Shown piece by piece: positions 26,863-39,469 of a DNA stretch of 64,000 nucleotides. The translations under genes and the position numbers were made by a program. The notes beneath the pieces are model-generated. The model did no database searches, had not been told where the DNA came from, and saw nothing but the letters and a program-made list of their open reading frames with translations. The DNA is taken from contig JALIZF010001820.1 of NCBI GenBank assembly GCA_029948255.1, forward strand, positions 1 to 64,000. The letters run 5' to 3'. Positions within the stretch are counted from its first letter, which is position 1. Every line of letters begins with the position of its first letter. The DNA is from Telmatactis stephensoni. Taxonomy: Eukaryota; Cnidaria; Anthozoa; Actiniaria; Isophelliidae.

Positions 26863-28924
26863 TAACTAAGATACTACGCGCGCTCTGATTGGTTAAAGAG
26901 CGTGTTTACATGAGGCTATGTAAACACGATTGTGATGTCAGGATCTTTGTCTAGAGCAAAGTTTGTAAACAAAATATGGTTTAAAAATGTAAGAATACAA
27001 TAATGGGCAACTGTTCGAGAAAAAAATGATGAAGTGAGAGCAAACTTGATTCTCCTTTGATTTCTTTATCCTTTTTTGCAAGAAAACTCTGAACCTCAGT
27101 GCCGCTTGAGCTCATTACAATCAATCGCAAAAAATGTACTTGCACATTTCTAAAACTTGTGTTGTCGTAGTCAGTTAGTTTTATAATCATTGCCATCACT
27201 AGCCGTTTGTGATTGTTTGAAAAACCGTGATCTCCGTGATCCGCAGACATGGGTCGTATGGTGGCTGCTACGTGTATGTGTATGTAAATTTGAATGTAAA
27301 TGTGTGATTGTTCAATTGTCTCGTAATGAAAGCGCCCTTGTAAACCTTCGACTCGATCACGTTGAGCTGCGCCCTTCGTAATTCAGCACTTGGCTGCGAG
27401 GAAGGGTGATGAGCTACCCCAATTTTTTTTTAAATTAATTTACTCAAAGTGCTAAATATTTTATATTTCATGAAAGAAGGACAAGTATAGTTACTTTACG
27501 CGCAAGATAAATCCCATTTTCAATAAATTACACTTTTTTGACGAACTAGGTGTTCTTTAATTCAGTCACCTAACACCTACATACATATGGTATCAAAACT
27601 AACTTGCTAGCAGATGCCCGTTGTTGTTTCTATTTTCCTTTGTCGATCAGTTCAGTTTCGCTGTATCGTCATTTGCACATGCTGTGTTGTTATGGTCCGA
27701 ACTGGTCCCGCATCGGTCGTTTCAACGTTCTAAGTGATATCAACAAAAGCGACAGTTATCATCCAAAACAAAAGCGATAGAAGTAGCGAAAAGACACACA
27801 ACAAAAAAGGGAGCAAGTTAAGGGGCCTCTGTTAACAGAACGAAACTAGCTTTGAAAATTAAAAACAAAACAGGTATCGACTTTTGATAAAAGTTGGTTC
27901 ACACTCTCCATTGTTTTCACAGGTTTTTCCGCACATTTGTTTATGGAAGCCGTTTCTACTGCTTATAATTGTACTACTATGACAACACAGAGCTAATCAA
28001 AAATTTTGCTTTCTTCCATAGTTTTTTCTACTCCTTACTCCTTAGCACTAGCCAAATGCGCTACAAAATGTATTTTAAGTCATCTATAATTTCAATTTTG
28101 GGCCGGATTTAATTTTCCGCCATAATACATTTTCAATTCATCTTTTGTAGCTTCAATATTATTTTTGGAGAAAAAATGTGCAATAAAACATGAATTTTTT
28201 GCTTATTCATCGAGTAAAATTGTGCAGCCATTGTTTACTTGTCTGCTCACGGTACATGAGTTGATAGAATAGTAGTAGAATAACCATCAGAGCGCATTGA
28301 GAGCTTTTGGGGTGCTTTGAACCCGTCACTAGAGAGATGTAGTTGTTCTAAATATTTGAAGGAAACCGGAACGACTACCGCCCCGAATTAATTCGAATGA
28401 ATGGTTAACACGTCGCATTATTTACTGAGGGTGCGCGCGCAGTCTACTTTTTTATGGCGATCCTTTTCTGATGATATGTGGTGTAAAAAATAATACAACA
28501 AAAAGGAAGAAGAAAAGATCAATGCTGAATTCTGGTGGGTAAATAATGAAAGTCCATTTTTCATTTTAAAAATGTTTTCAAAGTAATTCCTTAAAGTTTA
28601 CTATCTTTATCGACTACTGATAAATTTAGCGGCGATTATTATAATTGTTAAACAAGGACAATTCAATAATAATGCATACAAACGTGGCTAGTCTGACATC
28701 TAGATGTTTCGTCTCTGCCATGCAAGAGACTCATCAGAGACCTTTCGGCCGGTTAGCCACCTCGTCGAGCATTATTGTTATGTTCACTATTATTATGTTT
28801 GATTAGTAGTTACTTATAGTTTGGTGATTTTCGGAGGGAAATGAGGATTTTTACTACGATTGACAAAAATAAAATACTAAATTTAGTATTTTGTGAGGAA
28901 CTCGCTAAAATTCGCTAGATTACA
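26863..28924. other. Intergenic DNA between units B and C, repeats only
   Basis: It starts with a transposon terminus (TTATAAAATAACTAAGATAC) matching, inverted, the end at 11,700-11,808. An inverted copy of 15,706-15,870 lies at 27,245-27,420. From about 28,440 it matches DNA after unit E (53,990 onward, including TATGGCGATCCTTTTCTG), so it is part of the ancient repeat unit. No gene seen. Confidence 0.5.
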
Positions 28925-29020
28925 ATACTGATAATGATAATGATAATAATAATTTTTATTTAAAATTTTCACCTTTTAATAATAATAATAATAATGATGA
29001 TAATGATAATAATAATGATG

Positions 29021-29054
<34 letters not shown>

Positions 29055-29080
29055 TAATAACAATAACAATAATGATGATG
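28925..29080. repeat. AT-rich (ATA/AAT)n microsatellite
   Basis: Interrupted AATAATAAT/GATGATAAT array. It borders a LINE fragment and is part of an insertion (about 28,925-29,990) relative to the homologous DNA at 54,720. The tyrosine-rich frame across it on the minus strand is an artefact. Confidence 0.9.
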
Positions 29081-29084
29081 ATTG

Positions 29085-29560
29085 AGAAGGATTGAGAAGG
29101 ATTGGCAGAGAGGTAAGGAAGATAATCGTTCAGAACGGCGGTAAACACCCCTTTGGATCAACGGCTCCGTTATACCTACCAAAAGATCGTGGCGGTAGAG
29201 GGATGCAGTCAGTCGGGAGCGTACGTATACAAGGCAACGAAGATCAAAGCAGCAGTTAAGCTTTACTCAAATGAGGCTCCAACGATGGAAACAGTACGAA
29301 GCTTCGAAGAAAATTCCTCACGGAATGGTCATCAGTCTCTAATACAAGATGCAGTCAAGTACGCTGAAGAGCTGGGAATCATGTTAGATCTGAGATATCC
29401 TATATAATCCCTCCTGTTATTGTGACGATGGGAAAGAGTACCTCATACACAGATCAAAGCACAGAAAGCAACGTGCAGTTAAGGGACATTTTGAAAGACG
29501 AGAAGTGGCAAGGGAAACTACTCAGTTAGCGATGGAACATCGAACGTCGACTCTGAACAT
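29085..29560 (+). pseudogene. R2/NeSL-like LINE fragment, region after the reverse transcriptase
   Basis: The plus strand reads GREVRKIIVQNGGKHP, then LYLPKDRGGRGMQS, the segment that follows the RT palm in R2-group elements. KATKIKAAVKLYSN, RNGHQSLIQDAVKYAEEL and LDLRYP follow. Small frame changes occur near 29,215 and 29,407. No upstream RT is present. The 3' part fades near 29,560. Family by motif resemblance only. Confidence 0.5.
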
Positions 29561-29739
29561 TGCGCGCACTTTCAAGACTTATACATAAGTGGCGCAACTT
29601 ACTTCAACAATTTAAGGGAACAAACATTGAACACATAAATAAAATCAAAAATTATAATAGATAATTATTGATTTCAGATTATTACTTCTCTGTTATAAAT
29701 TAAGCAGCGTAAGCTTGAATGAATACATATATAGAATAT
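29561..29739. other. AT-rich DNA between LINE remnants
   Basis: No gene, promoter or repeat structure was recognised here beyond AT-rich sequence. Confidence 0.4.
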
Positions 29740-30010
29740 TATTATAAGTATATAAGTATATAGAATACTATTAGTAACAAAAGACATTAATTATAAAGAA
29801 TAAGCTAATTTGAAAAGGTAAGTTTTTAGTTCGGTTTTAAAAGAGGCCAGACTTGATAGATTTCGGAGAGATATTGGTAGTGAGTTCCAGAGTTCAGGAG
29901 CAGCTACAGAGAAGGAGCGATGACCATAAGATTTGAGATTATAAGACTGTGCTGATAGAAGAACTTGTGATGAAGAACGGAGATGCGGTCGTTTAAAATA
30001 GTTATCTTAA
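29740..30010 (-). mobile_element. 3' end fragment of a CR1-like LINE
   Basis: GAGTTCCAGAGTTCAGGAGC matches the pattern near 59,850 (GGCTGTTCCATAGCTCAGGA) in the LINE at the window's right end, with the same orientation and distance from an AT-rich tail. Too decayed to code. Confidence 0.5.
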
Positions 30011-30897
30011 GAAATATATTTTATCACTGAATCGACGCAGTGTATTGATGGCGTTCCTCGTTTTGATCTCGTTCACTACTTGTTTTCTGATATTTATAAA
30101 TACAACCATAAAAATTTAACTAGAGTGTTTGTACACGTCTTTAGGCTTGAACTCGAAACCGTATGATTACCTATACTAATTTGGAATTAATTCCCATCAA
30201 AATTTTAGCTCTTAAAAAACATAGTGCAAATTAATTCCAAATTGAACGAGAGACCGTATGATACCTTTTAATAATATACATGAAAAAATTCGAGAGGATA
30301 AACGGTGATTTTTAAGAAAACAAAAATAAAAGCTGAAGGAAACTTTGAGCACTGCTCGTTGAGATGTGATGACAACCAAATCCTCAAAGTCTTGCCATTT
30401 AATTTTTTCAGACATACATGTTCTTTAATGAGTGAACAACTCCGTATATGTAATGCTTGTTAATGTTTTCAAATTTTCAGCTCATGAGATGTAATACTTT
30501 GTAATACGATGGCTTCAGTGACGTTGGTTAGAGGCAATAAAAATAATAGTACCGTATTCTTTATTCTTTAATTGAATCTTAATTTCTTTAAAGCCGTTTT
30601 TGGCACATTTAGAATTAAACTTTGTCTAGATTTTTAAGAGTCATGCAATATTTTTAAGTGTCACAAAAAGTCCTAAAATAAGTATTTCAAGGTAATGCAC
30701 GTGCGTGACTCTAGAACAAGTACCTAATTGGTAGATCAAGTCATGAATTATTTATGAGTTTGAGAACTTTACTTGCTATTGTTTCTTTCCCAGCGCGGAG
30801 GAGTGATAAGAAATTTTAGTCAGTTGCGAATTTCATTTAGAATAGTGGCCTCATTCAGTATATATATAGGTTAGCAACGTGCTTTTTAAGTGTTTTA
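30011..30897. other. Intergenic DNA upstream of unit C, no gene seen
   Basis: About 30,040-30,140 resembles 44,270-44,360 and 54,790-54,860 (unit repeat DNA). A short inverted pair (TAATTCCAAATT family) lies near 30,180-30,245. The 5' region of unit C (from about 30,760) matches B and D only in part. Confidence 0.4.
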
Positions 30898-31000
30898 AGG
30901 GCCTGATTATATGAGCCGTGCTTTCCGTTTTGTTTTCTTTTCCCTTGGCCGGGGTTACAAAACAAAAGAAGTAAGCCCGGTTCATATAATCAGGAGGCTA
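30898..31000. mobile_element. Small hairpin MITE upstream of unit C
   Basis: GGGCCTGATTATATGAGCC pairs with GGTTCATATAATCAGG about 80 bases on, around a TTTTGTTTTCTTTTCCC core. A degenerate relative sits at about 22,755-22,860 and 39,045-39,140. Confidence 0.6.
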
Positions 31001-31070
31001 ATTTTAATTGCTTTTGATGTACTGTACTTACAGAAATGCCTTTCTTTATCAGATCTGCATACCAAGACAT

Positions 31071-31645
31071 ATGGAGGAGGACGAGGAGAAAGAAGACATT
31101 GATAGACCTGAAAGCTGGCAAACAGTGTTCTCCTTTTCTACGTTTGGTTTCTTGTCATATTTTGAGTACAGTGTGCTTGTTTCCAGCGCAGAAGATATTC
31201 TTACTGGCAATACAGCACCTACAAGTAAGTACCTAGCTAGTATTAACAAAGCAACTCATATGAACAATAACCATTCAAAAACAATTAATTGATGCATTTT
31301 GGTTTGTCTTTTAAAGTTATTTCGTCTCTCTACAAGATAAACCGAGCTAATAATGGCTAGAAAAAGAAAGCAATGGTATTAGAGTCTACTACAAACTATT
31401 AGTTTGAAATATCTAAATCCGAGCCTTCAGACTGGTTTTGAACCCGAGTATCGAAGAAGAATCATACACATATTTCTAATATCTTTCCGATTGACAATTT
31501 CATTCATAAACTATTAGTTTTTGTTCGGGTTAGAGTGTTTTTCTTCGTCTGTTCGACTTAGTTTTCAGTTGTTTCTACTGGTTAAGTAAAATCACTCCAA
31601 CCGCGAAATATACTTAAGCAATAGAAAACCTTTTTTCCGTGTTTG

Positions 31646-31690
<45 letters not shown>

Positions 31691-34600
31691 GTTATGCGAA
31701 CCCGAGCCAGACAGCTTTTTATAAAATAACTTTATCCCTCTAAAAGTACTACAAAACGAATGATTATTTAACATCCATTTAATGAACAAAATACATGTTC
31801 TCAATACATTAACTCAACAATGGTATTTCATAATTAGCCAATCAAAACACGCGGTAGAAATCCAACTATTTGGTGATTTTCGAGCTAAAAATTTGTGAGA
31901 AAACTCCCAGAAAACTTTCGCTAAAGTGAGAGAAAAATAGTACTTTCTAAAGACAAAATAACTCTTCGTTTTGGTGAAAGGTTCTGAGGAATCGAAAAGA
32001 ATGTTCTTCATTGAAAATTCTCGCCAACTTGACCGAGAAAACCAAAGACTTGATTTTTCTTGGACGTGGTGTAAAAGACGGCAACAAGAACAACCACATT
32101 GTCGAGCCGACGAAGGGTCATTTTGTGCTTGGAAATTTGCCGTTTATGCCTGGTTATCTGGATAAGACTGAATTTTGTTTGGATTATATGGTTAGTGCCC
32201 GAATTTTATATTTTAGGCGTTGAACAAGAGATATTTTTTGCTAGTCTCGAGGTTCAGTGTTGTCCATTGTGGATGAAAAACAATCTTTTGCGATGAATGA
32301 GCTTGAATCTTCAGGCTCAAAGAAAACAATTCAGAACCGTAAACAACTGTTTCTCTTCATTTCCTGTAATTTTCTTGCATTGATTGTAAATATGGTAATC
32401 TTATATTAAATCAAATGAAGAAAATTATTTGTTTTGAAAACGTTTTCATGCCTCCTATTTCGATGCTTTTATACTGCTCGCTAGTTTCCTTATTGAGGTA
32501 GCCCAGCTTCTGTTCGCTTTCTTTAGGAAAAGGGACAGCAGTTAATTACTAAAACTGAATCAATTTCAAATCAAAAAAAGATTCTAGTTTGCTTTGCTTT
32601 ATCATTTTTTTCTTGTAAAATACATGAATGTTGTATTATTAAGTTTTTGGCAATGGTCAACTTCAGTTTTCAAATCCAAATAGGCCATATGCACTAACAG
32701 GTCACGTGACCCTATCTCCTCTAAATCAAGCAGCACCATCAAAATGAACTCCAAAAAATGAAAGAGCACCTCGATATTAGTAAAAGTGCAAAGTTTCAGT
32801 TTATAAGATGAATAAGCTAAAAAATGACAGTAATATTTTCTTAAGATTCGTTCGGAAAATCGTGTTGGATGGCACGAGCTTGCCATCCAACGCGTTTCTC
32901 CGCACGAATCTTAAGAAAATATCCAAACTTAAATTAACTATCCTTTCTCCCGTATTACATCTTGTTGGCTGAAAATTTGCACTTTTATTAATATCGAGGT
33001 GCTCTTTCTATTTCTGACGTTTATTTTGACCGTGCCGCTTGATTTAGGGCAGATAGGGTCACGTGACCTGTTAGTGCATATGGCCTATTGTGCTGTAAAA
33101 CACAAAGATGGTGACGTCACAACCGTGTTTACATACTCTCATGCAAACACAGCTCTCAGCCAATCAGAGTGCACGTAGTATCTTAATTATTTTATAAACC
33201 TTAGTAGATTATAATTCTATTGTTTTCTTTTATGTCTATTTGTGTCCGCGGAATGACGAACGATTGGAACTGGGTCCGAACCCATGAACGTCGCGCAAAG
33301 CTGTTCTTCCTCTAATACTCCTCAATTGTTTTTGTTGTCGTCTTACTTTTATCTATTCCACTTCATCGTCTTATTTTGCTCGATCTCTCTCTTATTCAAA
33401 CCCGATTTTCACTTGTGCCTCCACTTGCATTCATTTTGTTTCAATGTATCGGGATTCTCCTATCACTTTCATCTACAGAGAGACGGCATTATTTTCCGAT
33501 AACGTCGTCTTCAAATCAGCGCTCGTGATTGGCCCAAACATTGAGGACTGCATCGAAGTAGCTTTCTTCAAAATCACAAAAAACTACTGAAAATCAATTC
33601 AAAATTGAGAAGCAAATATGAAAACAACTTTTCAGATAACATCCGTGATAAAATGACCAAAAACAATGACATATTTTGATAAAAAATAGCCGCTAAGTTG
33701 AATTGAATTATAGCTACACACGACTTCTGAGAAAAGTAAACTGAACTGGAATCTGTTGGTCTAGACTAGATAAAATAACTACACAATATTCACGAAAAGA
33801 AGTAAAAACAAATCATCCTGCATGAGTAAAAATATCATGTCTGATAAGTATAATCGGTAATTTCGTTTTCGTTTTCGACTTCAATGACTTCAAAGTCACA
33901 GCAAAAGTGAATTTTCAGCAAAACAGACAAATTGTCCTCTAATTTATGAAGACAAAAACAGTATTGTTTAAAAAAAGATGAAACAAAAAACTATTTATGT
34001 TTTCTCAATGAAAAGTGATCCTTATGCTGCTGATGCTTGCGCCGCTTGGGAAAACCAGGCTTTAGATGACTCTTAGGGGGCGCGTTTACGCTAGTAGTCG
34101 TCTTCAAAGTTTCAGAATGTGAGAAAGCCTCATCTGATGTTCTACCAAGATCAGGAGCCTCGGCGAGGACGGCGCGCCCATAAAAATATTCTCTTGCGCG
34201 ACGTGCACGGCGCTGTCGTTTTGGTGATGTTACATGTCTAGGCTACAACTTTAATTTTAGTGCAATGTTGTTGCGGCAAAATGTAAACGTTGCAAATTTT
34301 TGAAAGCCTCAAAAACATTGTTGTCATGTTATGATTTTTTTTCTGTATTTGTAGGTACGATTTGGATCTTTCTCGAGATACCACTCACAATTCTTCCGAT
34401 CGTGGCTTCATGCATTCTTCATCGTGTACCATCGCGTGTGTTTATCCTTACCGATACTTCTTTTAAAATTTCTGGGCTGCTATCCCTCCTGTTGGCTGGA
34501 TCTCAGATGTGGTTAAAGTACTTTGCACTCTGTCTAATTAGTTCTGGTACAGCAGTAGCAGATGTAATTGGGATCTCTTTGACGGCCTACTTTCACAAGA

Positions 34601-35782
34601 CGACCGTAACTGCTTACAGTGTTGGTATAGGAGTTGCTTATGTAGCTGGGCCTTTATATGTCACAGGTACTGATCACATGACTGTACATTCCAATTAAGT
34701 ACCGCGACACGCGCGAATCAAATCGAAGAGGACACAGAACTGCTAAGCACCTCGCCCCTGGTGCCTTGCACTCGTCTTTTAAATCAAGGCTCTTCTGGGG
34801 CTTGGTCCCGTACTCAAGGTTCTTGTGGGACTTAGCCTGGCTATGTACTGTGCATGTTTGTGACGGTCCTCTAAAGTAAGCGAAGATGATATTTCTTTGT
34901 AGAATCAGTCCAAACCGCATTTTTCAGAGGCGAATCCCAAGATCAGCTCTAGTAGAAAAAATAAAGGGTGTGGTACTTTTTTGATACTTAAATTCCTTTC
35001 CTTTTGTAGTTATGACAAGTTGGTTTCAGTTTTCCACCAACATTACCATCGCTGCCGTCATCGTGGTGCAGCCATTGGTTTTTCTTCTCGTTTACTGCTT
35101 GCTTGAAAAACGCCGACAAAACACCAGCAAAGGTTACCAAACTATCACCGACAAGGACACAGACCCTGAAGAATGTCCAAGCTTACATCAGCATCTAACG
35201 TTTGCGGAGAAACACCGCACCCTTTTTGATGTCTTTCCAAGTATTTTTCAAGTTTTCGTTGGAATGCTATCCATTCACTTAGTTCTGAGTGGTGTCACCA
35301 CTACCTTAGTGTTTTCCAATGCACCCTTCTCCCCAGCAGACTATTACAAATATTACCTCATTGCCTCTTGTTTTGGGCTGTTTCTTGGTCATTCGTACCT
35401 GGGAATGGCAGACTTCATCAGACCGGGAATGGCGGAGAGAATACATATTAGTAAGACATGGTTGCTAGGGGTGATAATAATATGTCACGTGATCGTGTCC
35501 GTTCTCGCTTCCCTTTATAGATTTATAGCTAATGTATGGTATGTTTTAGTCTTAGTATTTTCTTTAGGAATGTTTGCTGCAACCACTCATACTAACGTAT
35601 GCTTTATATTAGGGGAACAAGAGGATCTCAGAAAAAGGGAGTTTGCTATGGGGTTGGCTGTTTTTGCAGTAGAATTTGGTGCGTTGATGGGGGCTATTAT
35701 AGCAGCACCAGTTGAAAAGCTACTGCAAGACCACTGTGTAGCGTTTACCAATCAAACATTGACCTGTTTGACAAGAGCTTGA
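31071..35782 (+). CDS. CLN3: CLN3 (battenin)-like gene, unit C, complete
   Basis: Exons: 31,071-31,224; 34,355-34,666; 35,010-35,782. Donors CAA/GTAAGT and CAG/GTACTG, acceptors TTTGTAG and TTTTGTAG, both introns phase 1. Joined length is 412 codons plus stop, close to the usual battenin length of about 440. The acidic N-terminus (MEEDEEKEDIDRPES) leads into about 11 hydrophobic segments. Family landmarks are VSSAEDIL in exon 1, LISSGTAVADVIGISLTAYF in exon 2 and KREFAM in exon 3. The product would be a multi-pass lysosomal/endosomal membrane protein; mammalian CLN3 is needed for glycerophosphodiester clearance. Intron 1 is enlarged by a 1.6-kb insertion (31,612-33,197). Unit C alone has H for D in the SIDLVLSG stretch. 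I see no lesion. Confidence 0.8.
31612..33197. mobile_element. 1.6-kb insertion in intron 1 of unit C
   Basis: Units B and D lack this DNA: GCGAAATA continues directly to ACCTTAGTAG in them apart from about 15 bases. The right edge ends in a TTATAAAATAA-type terminus (minus strand). It holds the foldback MITE at 32,679-33,089. A possible decayed exon at about 32,020-32,190 reads LTEKTKDLIFLGRGVKDG and HFVLGNLPFMPGYLDK, followed by GG/TTAGTG. I do not recognise its family. The part from 32,522 on is shared with 11,131 onward. Confidence 0.5.
32679..33089. mobile_element. Foldback MITE, copy of 11,287-11,699
   Basis: Same AATAGGCCATATGC termini and inner palindrome, 411 versus 413 bases, present because of the segmental duplication. 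Confidence 0.7.
33991..34242 (-). CDS. Antisense open exon, unit C copy (83 codons plus stop)
   Basis: Homologue of 12,614-12,856. The ancestral TAA has changed (TTATCTC to TTTCTC on the plus strand), so the frame reads three codons further to a TAG at 33,991-33,993. The frame is otherwise open and boundaries agree with A, B and D. Confidence 0.35.
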   Translation of the reverse strand, partial: PRHVTSPKRQRRARRAREYFYGRAVLAEAPDLGRTSDEAFSHSETLKTTTSVNAPPKSHLKPGFPKRRKHQQHKDHFSLRKHK

Positions 35783-36299
35783 ATTGTGATCCAGCAAACT
35801 GGTTCAAAAAGAATCCTCTGTACAAGGGAAAACGCTGCGCAGACCTCTGCAAAATTATAAGCGTAAGTCGCAAATGCGACCAGAGCTTTTGTACTCCTTT
35901 GGCAGTTACATACCTTGAAACTGATTTCACAAAGCTTGCTCTATATTCTAAAGTCTTGTAGTGTAAATTTTGATTAAAAATTCATTTCGGGTAAATATCA
36001 CATCGCTTTAATCGGATATGCTCATAGAAAGATAGATATTCAGTGAACAAGTCAGATCAGTTGGTTATTGCGCGGCTTTCTGATGTGAGAGGTCCCGAGT
36101 GTAATTCTCTGTCTGTCAACGACTAAACGTCTTTTCATCTGGACAACCTTTTAATTTTAAGAATGACTGTATTCACATCCACTGAATATGAGCAATCGCG
36201 CGCTCTGATTTCCTCCTAAACAACTTTAATTGATATGCATTGTAAATTATAATAGATGAATAAATAAATAGGGTTACATAAAAAATTTATAGAATACAA
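35783..36299. other. 3' flank of unit C
   Basis: Nearly identical to 14,415-14,934, including the conserved KNPLYKGKR-reading block and the decayed tRNA-like head near 36,055-36,125. No gene recognised. Confidence 0.45.
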
Positions 36300-36472
36300 G
36301 AATTCATTCATTCATTCATTCATTCATTCATTCATTCATTCATTCATTCATTCATTCATTCATTCATTCATCCATTCATTCATTCATTCATTCATTCATT
36401 CATTCGTTCGTTCGTTCGTTCGTTCGTTCGTTCGTTCATTCATTCATTCATTCATTATTTATTTATTTATAC
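36300..36472. repeat. (ATTC)n/(GTTC)n microsatellite
   Basis: About 170 bases, expanded relative to its duplicate at 14,937-15,074. Confidence 0.95.
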
Positions 36473-36813
36473 AATTCACTCAATAAAATCGGATCAAAAA
36501 TATCAATCTTTAATTGCACATTTTTACTCTAAAAATAATCAAATGCTACAAAACTTGAAAAAGCTTTATGGTGGAAAATTCAAGAATTGAAATTATAAAT
36601 GATGGCTTAAAACACATTCTTCAAACCGTAAAACACTTGTCTCGAAGATTCAAGTTTGTTCAAAAGGCTACAGTAAAAAATCACTTTTACACGATTACTA
36701 TGCCGGAGTTTTCAGTTAACCAGGAAATGGATGGTTGTTTAGCTCTTGCGAGCCCGAAGCCGGAGTCGCCGGCGAAAGAGGAAAGCCGGTCAACACAGTT
36801 AAAGTAAAAGTGA
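36473..36813. other. Flanking DNA, duplicate of 15,075-15,417
   Basis: No recognised gene; a 79-codon frame identical to that of the other copy is present. Confidence 0.4.
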
Positions 36814-37051
36814 CCATATTTAACGTCGATAACTCGTAACAGAAATTCAACTGACAAACCTGAGGTCGACGGTGCGCTCATTTTACTCCCCTCTCTCCAT
36901 CAGTACTCCGTTATAAGGGTATTTAAAGCTAATCAAAGCTACACAGATTGGAAAGAAGTCGAAACAAGGATGTGAGGTATGGGGGGATCGAACTCGGGAC
37001 CTCTCGCACCGAAGGCCGCGCACTAACCAACTGTGCCATCCTTGCTCCTTA
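36814..37051 (-). mobile_element. tRNA-derived SINE, duplicate of 15,418-15,655
   Basis: Same head and body. Here the head reads GGATGGCACAGTTGG, closer to a true A box than the first copy. Confidence 0.75.
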
Positions 37052-38028
37052 AACAGTTGAGTCTTCAGTTGATTTGATATAATGAATAAATTAATTAGAT
37101 AAATTTGGTGTAGCTCATCACCCTTCCTTGCAGCACAATTGCACAATTACGAAGGGTGCAGCTCAAAAGGCGTGGTCGAGTCGAAGGATACAAGGGCGTT
37201 TTAATTACGAGACATTTACACATTTACATACAAATTTACACGTAGCAGCCACCATACGACCCATATGATATGAGGTATAACTTTGATTATAAACGTTTAA
37301 AAGTTTGCCTTTTTGACGGTTGATGGTAAGAAATTCGGTGTTTTGACGGTTGACGGTTAATTCTACTCTTTGACGGTTAAAACAAGCCAATTACCTGTAA
37401 ATATTACTAACCAATAGTTAAAAATCATTTTTTTATGAAGACATCACTAGTTGTTACTGTTAGAACGTTTTGTCCAACATGCCGGTTTCTTGTATTGCGG
37501 TTTAATATTTGACAAAATAAAGAATGAATATGCTGTATTAGTCGAAATTCGATATAGCGGAGGATTAGTTCCAGGCCCGTCGCTTGGGGTGGTTCGAAAG
37601 TTCGAACGAACCTTCCTCCTTTCCCACAGAAAATAGCAGCTTAGCTTAGGCTACTATTACTTTTCCTTAAGGTGGCTCGACTGGGTTTTGTGTGAAGCGC
37701 ACCTCCGCTGTTTGATCGCAAAATGCGTCACGGGGCAAAAAACATAATTTCAAAAGAAATTCCACAGCAAGTCTAGGAATAGATTAAAGTTTCTTTTGAC
37801 GATTAAATCACTTTGATCGGAGTTTTCAATAAGCGATTTTCATAAACCTGTTTTTTTTTGGAAAAACTAGAGTTTTGTACAAAACCGCATTTATTGTTTC
37901 ATTAAATGTAGATCAAGTTCTGCACTCTTACTCGGCTTCAACGATTTCTATGGAAGCGTTTTCGAACAAAACGTGCTTGAAATTTTACGCATCAAAAAAG
38001 TAAACAATTCCAAGCATTCAGTTTACTA

Positions 38029-38033
<5 letters not shown>
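37052..38033. other. Intergenic DNA, duplicate of 15,656-16,635
   Basis: Nearly identical to the first copy, including the TTTGACGGTTGA repeats. No gene seen. Confidence 0.5.

Positions 38034-38096
<63 letters not shown>
38034..38096. repeat. (TGAT)n microsatellite, empty site for the Crypton block
   Basis: TGAT units run directly into TTTAAAGCCCTTCAATC, whereas in the other copy 5.1 kb intervene. Confidence 0.9.
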
Positions 38097-38097
<1 letters not shown>

Positions 38098-38099
38098 TT

Positions 38100-38419
38100 T
38101 AAAGCCCTTCAATCATAACTGCATATATGATAGTCACCGTCCCGATCTTTTATTAAAAACCTCTGGTAACTCTCTGTATGTGCTTGAACTAACCGTTGGT
38201 TTCGAGTCAAATCTACAAAATAACTCATCCAGCAAAAAAGCTAAATATAAAGATGTGATGATTACTCTACAAAAGCAGTTCAAACAAGTTAAGTTCACTA
38301 ACCTGTCTCTTAGTGCCTTGGGTGTGTTTGCTAAAGAAACATCAGATTTCCTTGACATGCTAAAAGACTTAGGTTTTGATGATAATCATGTCAAATATAA
38401 ATTATCAAAAACATTATAG
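38100..38419 (+). pseudogene. R2-type LINE endonuclease remnant, duplicate of 21,833-22,150
   Basis: Same PD-x13-E frame (RPDLLLKTSGNSLYVLEL), with D for A at one position near the end. The stop is retained. Confidence 0.5.
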
Positions 38420-39469
38420 AACATTGCCATAACAACAACTTACTTTATTTTCAACAATCCTGAGCTGATGAATTTTTAAACCTTAGATTTATTTCTTTTC
38501 CTTTTCAGTATATAATATATATATATTATTTTTCCCCTTTTGTTTTCATAATAATCAAACAATTTATATATATATATATAAAATTAAATGTTTCAGTTAT
38601 GTGTAAGATTCAAGTAGAAGATTGTAAACTACCTGAGAAGTGAGGTTTATAATTGTAAGAAAAACGTATAATAAAGTTTCCATTATTATTATTTCACATT
38701 TTCAACATTTCTGGCACATCTTTATACGGTAGGTTGAAAATTAAATTTTCCAGCATGTGTTTAATTCATGCTTAATAACTTCTCATAAGTTTGTTCACAT
38801 AAATTCAGATAGTAAAAAAATTACTGAGTCCTTGAGCTCCTAAGAAACAGTCCATCAAAAAATTGTGTCGATTACCATGGTATACCAAAACGAACGAATT
38901 AGTGAAAACTACCATCAGAAACATTCGGATGTTGATATAGCCCTTCTTTTCATTTTATTTAAAAATCAGTATATATACATATGTAAATATAAAAAAATAT
39001 ATAAAAAATATTTAAATCTTTTTAAATTGGTGGTCTTTTAGGAGCTGTTTGCATGGAGATGAGCCAATCTGGTAAGTGGGCTGACTTCTTTTGTTTTCTT
39101 TTCCCTACGGGGCGCACCTGATATGAACAGCCCCTTAGAAAGTTTTTCTTGTTCGCACTATATTGCTGTTAGTTAAAATCTAGAGCCAGTCATAGGTAAG
39201 TGTCCGAGAGCTTCACTTGCAATTTTTTTTCTCTTAATGAAAAAAGGATACGAAATTTTAGTTGCGAAATTTCATTTATAATTGACCGATCGACCCCTAT
39301 AGCCGTCACTTCATGGAGTACTTCATGTTATATATATATGTCGTATCGGTGGGTTAACGTATATACGTTAACAACGTGCTTTTTAAGTGTTCTTATTGTA
39401 ACTATATTGCTTTTGATGTACTATACTTACAGAAATACTTTTCTTTATCAGATCTGCATACCAAGACAT
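38420..39469. promoter_or_regulatory. Upstream and 5' region of unit D
   Basis: Matches 22,151-23,183. The part from about 39,130 carries the conserved CAGCCCCTTAGAAAG and CACTATATTGCTGTTA segments and a pyrimidine-rich acceptor TTTCTTTATCAG/ATC before the start codon, again suggesting a 5' untranslated exon. The first 700 bases are AT-rich with no gene. Confidence 0.4.

Noticed and set aside
28976..29182. Tyrosine/histidine-rich minus-strand frame
   Set aside because: A translation of the AAT/ATG microsatellite.
39200..39469. N-terminal extension of CLN3-like unit D upstream of MEEDEE
   Set aside because: The frame is open upstream in D, but in B, C and F it differs in length and sequence, and an acceptor (TTTATCAG) lies between; the MEEDEE start gives an N-terminus of usual length.
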